Below are positions 55,735-64,000 of a stretch of DNA of 64,000 nt, one piece after another. The DNA is taken from assembly GCF_020497125.1 (NCBI RefSeq), contig NC_059072.1, forward strand, positions 278,796,045 to 278,860,044. The letters are read 5' to 3'. This DNA comes from Mauremys mutica. Lineage: Eukaryota; Chordata; Testudines; Geoemydidae. Made by a program: the position numbers and the translations under genes. The notes below the pieces were generated by a model that saw only the letters and a list, made by a program, of their open reading frames with translations, was not told the DNA's origin and made no database searches. Each line of letters opens with the position of its first letter. Positions within the stretch are counted from its first letter, which is position 1.

Positions 55735-56572
55735 TGTCAGAGTCTACCCTCACTTGAAACTGGGGGGTTTCAAAGTGAGGACCCGCATGTCTTCCCCCAC
55801 CCCAAAATCCTAGGGTAGGTCTCCCCTTTTGCTGCCACCACTTCGGTCAATTACGTGGGCCGGGACACCCCTGTTTTCCCCCTGTCTCCCTTCAAAGACA
55901 CTCCCTGGGAACACAGATCAACTCACAGAGGAGGAACCTTCCCCCTCCCCTCTCTTCCCTCTCTCCAGCCTGCTCCGGAGAGAGAGATACCTTGATTCAA
56001 ACTCCTTGAATCTCACACACACAGGGAAGCAGCCCACTTCCCCCCTCCCTCTCTGCTAGCCACTCTGTGAATCACCGAGAGAGAGCGTCTTAGCCCCTTC
56101 CGCTATCCACAGTGGAAGGAATTTAATCAAATCTTTATAGGAAGAATTTATTAAAAGAAAACAAGAAAATACAGAATCTCTATGAGTCCAAGCTGGACAC
56201 TCATAGGGTATAACCTTGCTATGTTCTGGAGAGAATCCCCTCTCCTTCTCAGTACAACCAGTACAAGCAGAATTAAGAATAATCAATAACAAACACACAG
56301 AATTGCAAGCATAGGATTATTAGATGAGGACACCAAGTATCTTTCTAATACTCACTATCTTGACTAGAAGAAATTAGTTCAGAAAGGTAGAAACTTGTAG
56401 ACTTGATTAAAACATCTGGACTCTTGTAACTCCAGACGGCTAAGAACAATACACACACACACAGAGGGAAAAAGTTCCCTCCTAGGAATTTCAAATTCTC
56501 TTCCCTGATTGGTCCTCAGGTCAGGTGCCCACCAGGTACTATGTTTTAACCCTTTACTAACTATTCATGACA
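55735..56572 (-). repeat. 5' LTR of the Gmr1-like element
   Basis: 838 bp, from TGTCAGAGTCTACCCTCAC to CTATTCATGACA on plus. It differs from the other LTR at about eight sites, for example position 4 (C against A), GCTATGTTC against GCTAAGTTC, and CCAGGTACTATGT against CCACGTACTATGC. Confidence 0.92.
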
Positions 56573-56990
56573 GGGGGGGAAATCCCAGGATTCCAATGGG
56601 CAGCGGGGAGTGCGGGAACTGTGGGATAGCTTCCCACAGTGCACCGCTTCCAAAGTCGACACTGGCCCCGTTACTGTGGACTCACACAGTCGAACTAGTG
56701 TATTTAGTGTGGATACACAACTTCGACTTCATAAGGTCGATTCCACAAATTCGAATTAAGTTGATTCGAAATAGTCTTGTAGTGTAGACGTACCCTGAGT
56801 AGCCCCATGCCAGCAGTTCCTCTGGCATGGCTGTACTGCTGCCAGCTCCTCCTCCCCAGGCCTGTCCTCCAGCAGGGCTGGCTGCTGTACACTACAGATG
56901 GAGGAGACTGTGCATGGAAGGGCTGGGGCAGTACAGTTGCACCGGAGGAGCTGCGGGTGTGTGGCCGCCCAGCAGACATGCCAAATGCAC

Positions 56991-57345
56991 ACGAAAACCA
57001 CAGACATTTGGCTTGCTTTTTTGCTTATTTGGCTTGTGAGTTGCTTGTTGGCTAGTTTTTGGCTTGTAGCTTGTTACTTGTTTGGCTTGTAGCTTGTTGC
57101 TTCTTTTTTTTTATTGGCTCCTGGCAAGCAGGGCCAAACGGGGGGGGCAAGCAGGGGCAAGAGACAAGCAGGGGCAAAAGGGGGAGAGAGTCAGGGGTGC
57201 ACAGCAAGTGCACCACATTCCCAGACTTCACACCGTCGGGGATCTAGTCACATAGAGTGTTGGGGTTCATAGGGATTGGCTTATTTTGGCCTTGTTTTGA
57301 AATTGGATTCGCTTGATTTTTGGCTTATTGTGAAAGTTGGGGTGC
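56991..57345. repeat. Low-complexity TTGGCTTG-rich repeat
   Basis: TTGGCTTG or TTGGCTTA occurs at about 57007, 57029, 57059, 57082, 57272 and 57317, with GTAGCTTGTTG spacers. A CAAGCAGGGGCAA motif repeats at 57125-57175. No gene is present. Confidence 0.6.
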
Positions 57346-58004
57346 TTATTTACCACATGAAAGTTGGCAACTGTGCCAGACTGTGGTCGCATGTTCTGCT
57401 TCTCCAGCACAGTGGGAGGAGGACAGAGCCTTCTCTCAGGTAAGGGAGGTGGATCATGGGGATGGGATGGGAAAAGCATGGGGGCCCCAGGGCGCAGGGT
57501 GGAGTCATGTGGAGGGTCACGTGAGGAGGTCATGTGCCTCCCCCTGTGCCACACCCCCATTCCAGTAAGAAATGGATTCCACTTGCACCACTGGATGCCC
57601 TTTAGAAAATAGATGGACATACACAAAATCATGGGAAATCCATGGTTGCTGAGAATTCTGGTTCTGAATACTATTTGGAAATGTTCACATCACAACAGGG
57701 CTGGTGTTCTCCTGTCAATACCCCTCTTTCCTCAGATGACCTTTTCCCCCATTTTGAAAAAAGCAGAGGATATGATGGCTGATATTGATAAGTATTAGCT
57801 TCACAGTATATTTAGCAGGAAACTGCTTAAATACCATGGTCATAGGCACTAGATAAAACCCTAAAATTGATATATGGATTATTATAGCATATTTGCTATG
57901 TACTCCAGGATTTGGAATTTGTAATGAGATTTCATTCAGACCAATTTAATTAACCTGAAAATGTGCTATGTCACGTTTTACAAGTATATATATATACACA
58001 CACT

Positions 58005-58041
<37 letters not shown>

Positions 58042-61000
58042 GAGATACTTGTAATATATATATATATATATATAAATAAAAGAAAAACCTTCCTCTGTTA
58101 AGTTGCCAGTTGGAGTACATGCTCTAAATTCAATAATAAAATATGCTACTTTATTAGTTCCAAATTATTTCACTTTCTTTAGGCTAGAGAAAGTAATAAT
58201 AATCTACACAGTGTACCACTAAGATGAAAGAGCTCTCTGTAAGACATATAGGTTGTAAGTACAATACTCCAGTTACATAAAGCGTAAATCCCAAATTAGG
58301 AGATTCGCTATACAAGAAGCGGCTGTCCACAGTACCATCCATTGTTGTCTCCTTTAAGAAAATTTGTCTCAAATAAGCCTTCAATGTAGAGCAGTATCGT
58401 AGAAAGTGTATATCTCGCTGTTAAATGTAATGCCAATGCATGTTTAATTTACACAGAGATTCCAGATGTGAATTCACCATTGAATCCTTGAATTTGTCCA
58501 AATGCGAAAAATAGAATTTAGATGTTGTGTTACTATTAATTTATTGTTTGTATTTTAGTTAAAGGGAGCTGTCCCTTTACAAACAATGTGAGGCAGTTGA
58601 TGATAGAGACAGTGTTTACAGGACATGCATGGGAGATTTTGTCTGTGTCCAGACAATGGAAAACCTGTTGTAATATCCAAAAATGTCAGAATTTGTATTT
58701 AATAAAGGTATGTTTCAAGAATTAGACTTTTTTGTATGTGCAGGGGAAGTTGTAAAATTAGCACTTACTGGGAGTCTGGGAACAGCTAATAAACAGCATG
58801 GCCTTTCACCTGTAGGGCCCAGTTTGAGTCCAGCCCAGCTCATTCAGGATTAAAAATTGTTCCCATCTAATCTATTTTGGTGGCCCCTACAGCAGAAGAG
58901 TTTGTGTTACTACATTACAAACTTGCCACTAGATTTTGCACTAATTGGCAGACTCAGTAGAGAGGCCAAGAACTCTCTGGGTCTAGGACACTGAACTTCC
59001 CCTGAGATTGCCTCCATCCCCTTACTGGCTGTACCAAGGTTGAACCATGTTGGGAGGTCAGTGTGTGTTAGAAACCTGTGCTGCTGCAGACTGCAGGTAA
59101 ACAAAGGACTCAATTAACTAGGGCTCTCAAGACAGTGCCTTTCACCACCACTAAATCCACACAATACTTTTAAAACTGAATTTTGCTTGTACTCTGTATG
59201 TGGGAGGAAACATGTTTCCATTATGTGTGTGTATACTAATCCAAATCCCTATCTAGGGTCTCTACAAATTATCACAGTACAAATAATAAATAATTGCAGT
59301 TATGTTATTTTTTGCAAATAAACTCATTAAATAACTGGCTTAGAAGGTCACTTGGATCTGCACAAAACTAGGCAGCTGTGGTATTGAATTGTTTTGCTGA
59401 AAAATAGAGTGGAAAACAATGATCTGACCTAGAAATAATAAAATACTTTCATGGCTGACATATTCTGGTAAATACCTCATTTTTATATTGGGTTTCCATA
59501 GTAGTTACGTGTTTTGAGGGGTGAGAAGGGAAGCAGGAAGTAGACAGACATGGAAGAAAATCTATTTTTCCCCTGATTTTTTCCTCCAAGGTTAGTTACT
59601 AAAAGAAGCAGTTATAGTTTTCCTGTTTCACCATTTTTATGCCAGGTGTTTATTTTTGATATTTATTCTCCAGATTTCTTTGCATCTAATAGTCCTCCTA
59701 ATCCTTCTACTGCTCCCATCATTTCCTGTTCCACTTTCTTATTTAAGTCTTTTAAACTTATTTTAAAGCTATTTGACTTTTTTCATTGTGAGTGATGGAC
59801 CATTCCTAAGCAGATCACTCTATTTTATTTTTCTTTCACACTCAGCTGAGAACTGAACTCTTTTTTGAGTTTCTACCTTTCAAAGGAGGGAAATTAATAT
59901 TATTTAAAGACCTTAAATAAAATAATGCGGTGGAGAGGGTACTTGGATTTTACACACATCTACTGCAATTATTTCAAAACCGAAATGGACATGCACAGGA
60001 CTTCCATTTCTGTCCCTCAGTGACTGGCATCAATGTAAATTAAATAGGTATATATCTTAGGGTCTTATCCATCCGTATGTGAGTGCCTTCCATGTAAAAT
60101 CATAAAATAAACTGTGCCTCTTAAAAACAAAAGTATAAGGGCAAAACCAGGGTCTCAGAACCTAGTCCCAGTAGTGGGCTTGAGACTGAATATCTATGGG
60201 GAAAGGAATCCTTACCCCAGGGCTGTATAATCATAGTGGAACTGTTCTGTGGAAGCTATTTCAGACTAATAGCTGAGGTACCACTGCTCAGTCTCAAAAT
60301 ACTCACTGTAAGTGTGTGGTTAGGGGGTAGTAAGGACCATCAGATCTGTGCCATATGCCCCAAAAAGACATGTTACTCTGACTTCTATTAATCCCAAAAG
60401 CCACATTAATCAAAGGGATAACAGCCAGATAAAGTCCAGAGGAAATAAATGTAACCAAACGTATTCATGCAGGAATGGATTGTTAGAATCTTGGAAATTT
60501 TCACTGCAGCTGTTTAAGGACCAAATTATTATCCTGGTTGCACCAGGAGAAAACAAAATAGCTTCACAGATCTGAATGAAGGTACTCCAAGTGCACAAAG
60601 AAGTAACAGAGCAGAATCCAGATGTAGCCTTATAGCAAAATCAGCACTTCATAAATATCAAGCAGTGCCATTATGTAGCAGCGTATATTTGGTAATCATC
60701 TGTAATCCCTTTGATGTATCTGGCCCATTATCTCTACTGCAAATAACTGCAACAGAAAATGACAACTGAGGTGTTACTGTGCTAACAAGCAGACATTATA
60801 TCATGAACATTGTCACACATTACTGTCATATGAGTCTAAACAAAGGCTTTGCAAGCCTGGAGAAATAAAGTGCTTTTGATTATTTAGCTTGATGTTTTCA
60901 GCCACCTCATCTTTTATTAGAAAAAAAATAAGAAACGCACAAAGCAGCATTTTTTGTTATTAAACAATTAAAACTCAGTTTAGTCCCACTTTATCTCTAA

Positions 61001-62369
61001 CCAAGAGGTCCAATACATGAAATGGTTTTCCCCTTAAAGGTACAATTTGGACTGGATGCTTTGTCGACTTGCACAGAATAATGATAATTTATATGTGCTG
61101 TCTGCTTGTGCTATGTTAATTCCTTGTTGGAGTTTAATTAGCCTTTTGGCACTACAGTGATTAAGATGCACCCTGTTTTAGCAAAAGTCGTGTCCTGCTT
61201 TTATCTGACTGACAATCTATTCCTGTTCTCATATCTGGTTTTCATAATTGTCCTTAAAACTAAAAATTAAGAACTGTTCTGTTGCTTGGAAAATCAGCAT
61301 ATTTCATAGAGTAGCTTATCAACTGCACTAAAAGAATTAACCACAAACCCTATGCTATTGGACCTGTGCAGCTCTGCATACTTACCCAAGCAGTGTGGCA
61401 TATTCTGCTTCCAATATTGCCTCTTCTTTTTCTCGACAATCAAATTATACCTACCTTAGTTCTAGTTATGCACATGACAAGAGTCTGAAATTAGACAAAA
61501 CATATTGATCATTGTAGGGCAAAGCACTCTTTTATTACATGTTAGAATGGCTTATCAGACACAAAACCTTTTATGCCTCCCCAAATGAAAACTCGATACT
61601 TTCTCATTGTCAAGGTGATAATTTACATTTACTGGCCTTCCACTTGAATAAAGTCTATAAATTCACAATCGGAGTATGTCAGTTCTCTAAAGCAGCTGAA
61701 ACATTCTTCTACAGACCTTTAAGTGAAATGATCTTAAGGGACTGTGAGCTGATATATGGTCTTTCATGCTTCTTGTCACCCAAAGTTGTTATCATGATGT
61801 AGTAACTGCAGCCATTCATAAATAAGAATACTTGACTGATCTATCAGTGCATTAAACTTATCTGGCTTTTTTAACAAAGACTGTCTGCAAATAGTTACAA
61901 TTTGCTGAAACTAGTCTTATTTTCTTTTATTTAATTTCCAGTTGATTAAAGGATGACTTAATATTCCACTTTAAATAGTGCTAGAATAAAGAATGTATGA
62001 TCCTGATAATTTATTTGTATTTTTAAATTTAACTTTTTAATACTTCCAGTTTGATGATAGTAATACAGTCAAACTACCTAATATTTACAGATGCTCAGAT
62101 CTTCTGGGTACCTCTAAATTTCAGACTGAGAGCTTTGTACCAAAATGGGATAAAATACAAAATCCTAAGAAAAAGAGGAAAGTTATGAGAAATGAAGAGA
62201 TCTTTCTCTCTTTTAAAAAAAGGATACTAATGTATATTATTCCTGCACTGTTTCCCATTTAGTCTGGCGTGAAAGCCAACAGATATCTATACACCACTTA
62301 AGGTTTGTTTAAGGCTTCCAGTTAGGTATTGAGTGTGTTTTAAGTGTTGCATGGACCTCTTTTACAGGG
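57346..62369. other. Mostly featureless AT-rich sequence
   Basis: No supported gene. It contains (TA)n tracts at 57984-58078. A weak tRNA-like B-box sequence (GGGCCCAGTTTGAGTCCAGC) lies near 58817. The segment at 60850-61260 has several homeobox-like TTAATTAG/TAATTA motifs and might be conserved non-coding DNA, which cannot be judged without other species. Confidence 0.45.
57984..58078. repeat. (TA)n microsatellites
   Basis: Two TA tracts separated by AAATAAGAGATACTTGTAA. Confidence 0.95.
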
Positions 62370-64000
62370 AAGAGCATCTTTGCAAGCAGGTTGGCTAACC
62401 TAGTGAGGAGGGCTTTAAACTAGGTTCACTGGGGGAAGGAGACCAAAGCCCTGAGGTAAGTGGGGAAATGAGATACCGGGAGGAAGCACAAGCAGGAAAG
62501 TGCAAGAGGGGAGGACTCCTGTCTCAGACTGAGAAAGCGGGACGATCAGCGAGTTATCTTAAGTGCCTATTCACAAATGCAAGAAGCATGGGAAACAAGC
62601 AGGGAGAACTGGAAGTCCTGGCACAGTCAAGGAAGTATGATGTGATTGGAATAACAGAGACTTGGTGGGATAACTCACATGACTGGAGTACTGTCATGGA
62701 TGGATATAAACTGTTCAGGAAGGACAGGCAGGGCAGAAAAGGTGGGGGAGTTGCATTGTATGTAAGAGAGCAGTATGACTGCTCAGAGCTCCAGTATGAA
62801 ACTGCAGAAAAACCTGAGAGTCTCTGGATTAAGTTTAGAAGTGTGAGCAACAAGGGTGATGTCGTGGTGGGAGTCTGCTATAGACCACCAGACCCAGGGG
62901 ATGAGGTGGACGAGGCTTTCTTCTGGCAACTAGCAGAAGTCACTAGATCGTAGGCCCTGGTTCTCATGGGAGACTTTAATTACTCTGATATCTGCTGGGA
63001 GAGCAATACAGCGGTGCACAGACAATCCAGGAAGTTTTTGGAACGTGTAGGGGACAATTTCCTGGTCCAAGTTCCGGTAGGAACCAACTTGGGGCAGAGC
63101 TCTTCTCGACCTGCTGCTCACAAACAGAGAAGAGTTAGTAGGGGAAGCAAAAGTGAATGGGAACCTGGGAGGCAGTGACCATGAGATGGTCGAGTTCAGG
63201 ATCCTGACACAAGGAAGAAAGGAGAGCAGCAGAATACAGACCCTGGACTTCAGAAAAGCAGACTTTGACTCCCTCAGGAAGCTGATGGGCAGGATCTCCT
63301 GGGAAAATAACATGAGGAGGAAAGGAGTCCAGGAGAGATGGCTGTATTTTAAAGAATCCTTATTGAGGTTGCAGGAAAAAAACATCCTGATGTGTAGGAA
63401 GAATAGTAAATATGGCAGGCGACCAGCTTGGCTTAACAGTGTAATACTTGCTGATCTTAAACACAAAAAAGAAGCTTACAAGAAGTGGAAGATTGGACAA
63501 ATGACCAGGGAGGAGTATAAAAATATGCAGGAGTGAAATCAGGAAGGCCAAATCACACTTGGAGTTGCAGCTAGCAAGGGATGTTAAGAGTAACAAGAAG
63601 GGTTTCTGCAGGTATGTTAGCAACAAGAAGAAGGTCAGGGAAACTATAGAACCCTTACTGAATAGGGGGGCAACCCAGTGCCAGAGGATGTGGAAAAAGC
63701 TAATGTACTCAATGCTTTTTTTGCCTCTGTCTTCACGAACAAGGTCAGCTCCCAGACTACTGCACTGGGCAGCACAGAATGGGGAGGAGGAGGCGACCAG
63801 CCCTCTGTGGAGAAAGAAGTGGTTCAGGACTATTTAGAAAAGCTGGACGAGCAAAAGTCCATGGGGCCGGATGCGCTGCATCCGAGGGTGCTAAAGGAGT
63901 TGGCAGATGTGATTGCAGAGCCATTGGCCATTATCTTTGAAAACTCATGGTGAACGGGAGAGGTCCCAGATTACTCGAAAAAGGCTAATGTAGTGCCCAT
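62370..64000 (+). mobile_element. CR1 LINE, 5' part, runs off the window
   Basis: CR1-like sequence is recognisable from about 62370 (GGGAAGAGCATCTTTGCAAG) through an endonuclease and into the RT. From about 63800 it is colinear with the CR1 at 35213. It is longer and less damaged than that copy. Confidence 0.9.
62468..64000 (+). pseudogene. CR1 ORF2: APE endonuclease and start of RT, with nonsense and frameshifts
   Basis: The endonuclease nicks target DNA for target-primed reverse transcription. Motifs in order are LFTNARSMGNKQGELE, VIGITETWWDNSHDW (catalytic Glu), GRKGGGVALYVRE, VVVGVCYRPPDPGDE and, after a TAG at 62951-62953 in the same frame, MGDFNYSDICWE. A frameshift between about 63070 and 63150 leads to GGSDHEMVEFRI (the SDH block). 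A further break near 63536 precedes LARDVKSNKKGFCRYVSNKK. From 63678 the frame reads [20 protein letters not shown] and continues to a TGA at 63951-63953, where the other CR1 copy has CAA. The rest of the RT lies outside the window. Confidence 0.9.

Larger units (their letters stand above)
49590..56572 (-). mobile_element. Gmr1-like Ty3/gypsy LTR retrotransposon, near full length, TSD GGGGG
   Basis: Two LTRs of 838 bp flank 5,307 bp of internal sequence coding on minus. The 5-bp TSD is GGGGG at 49585-49589 and just after 56572; as a homopolymer its length is not certain. The domain order on minus is gag (coiled coil, SCAN-like capsid segment, CCHC knuckle), protease, integrase, RT, RNase H. 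Integrase upstream of RT is the Ty1/copia-like order, found within the Ty3/gypsy superfamily in Gmr1-like elements. Lesions seen are one gag frameshift near 54570, a TGA at 53933-53935, and a stop at 51095-51097. It inserted into the transposase end of the Harbinger. Confidence 0.9.
43866..56795. mobile_element. PIF/Harbinger DNA transposon, two-gene type, heavily nested
   Basis: The left terminus GGCCTGGTCTACACTAGGAC and the right terminus, in reverse (GGGTACGTCTACACTACAAG), are followed on both sides by TTAATTCGAA-rich subterminal sequence. TGA lies at 43863-43865 and 56796-56798. It carries a Myb/SANT-like gene on plus next to the left end. A DDE transposase relic on minus is nearer the right end, the convergent arrangement known for Harbinger elements. 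Subtracting the solo LTR and the LTR retrotransposon leaves about 4.9 kb. Both genes are defective. Confidence 0.85.
43488..56990. mobile_element. Palindromic GC-rich element split by the Harbinger insertion
   Basis: The left part, 43488-43862, and the right part, 56799-56990, are mutually inverted. GGCCCCACACCCACAGCTCC, then GGTGCAGCTGTACC.CCCCAG, then GTCTCCTCCATCTGTA match the reverse of the right part in the same order. Both parts abut the Harbinger TSDs, so they were one element of about 570 bp. The outer termini are not resolved. Confidence 0.6.

Noticed and set aside
49684..56298. Paired identical-looking ORFs at 49684/55829 and 49911/56056
   Set aside because: They are matching positions in the two LTRs of the same retrotransposon, not a duplicated gene.
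57984..58078. CRISPR-like or satellite array
   Set aside because: These are simple TA microsatellites; no spaced repeat units are present anywhere in the window.

Overview
The window reads as non-coding DNA from a sauropsid vertebrate, most probably a turtle. It is AT-rich and I recognise no host exon. It is packed with transposable elements typical of reptile genomes: CR1 LINEs ending in an ATTCTATG microsatellite, several hAT and PIF/Harbinger DNA transposons, and DIRS, Penelope-like and Ty3/gypsy-like retroelements. The turtle assignment is an inference from the repeat mix, because no host gene is available to anchor it.

Layout. 0-7 kb holds short hAT and MITE insertions, several with exact target-site duplications (TSDs), plus a Penelope-like relic at 4.2-5.8 kb. 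7-31 kb is mostly sequence without recognisable features, with sparse old repeats: an L1-like scrap, tRNA-like cores, an inverted-repeat element at 18.9-19.9 kb, a tRNA-Arg-like sequence, an old CR1, an RTE-like scrap and two hAT copies at 28.9-29.9 kb. 31.5-40.2 kb is a minus-strand DIRS-like retroelement (gag-like, RT, tyrosine recombinase). It is broken up by a solo LTR, two Harbinger-type MITEs and a CR1. One MITE carries a 356-bp segment that recurs almost unchanged at 40.7 kb.

43.5-57 kb is a nested stack. A palindromic element is split by a two-gene PIF/Harbinger transposon (Myb/SANT-like gene on plus, DDE transposase on minus, TSD TGA). That transposon is interrupted by a solo LTR (TSD GGAGG), by what looks like a second Harbinger fragment, and by a young 6,983-bp LTR retrotransposon on minus (TSD GGGGG, LTRs about 99% alike by eye). 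The retrotransposon's pol has integrase before reverse transcriptase and its gag contains a SCAN-like capsid segment. This is the Gmr1-like arrangement, unusual for the Ty3/gypsy superfamily. 57-62 kb is again mostly featureless. A second, better preserved CR1 begins near 62.37 kb and runs off the window end.

No gene here appears to serve the host. Functional relations exist only within elements: gag-PR-IN-RT-RH in the retrotransposon, Myb-like protein plus transposase in the Harbinger, and gag-RT-recombinase in the DIRS copy. All of these carry disabling lesions. Every percentage and alignment here was judged by eye.
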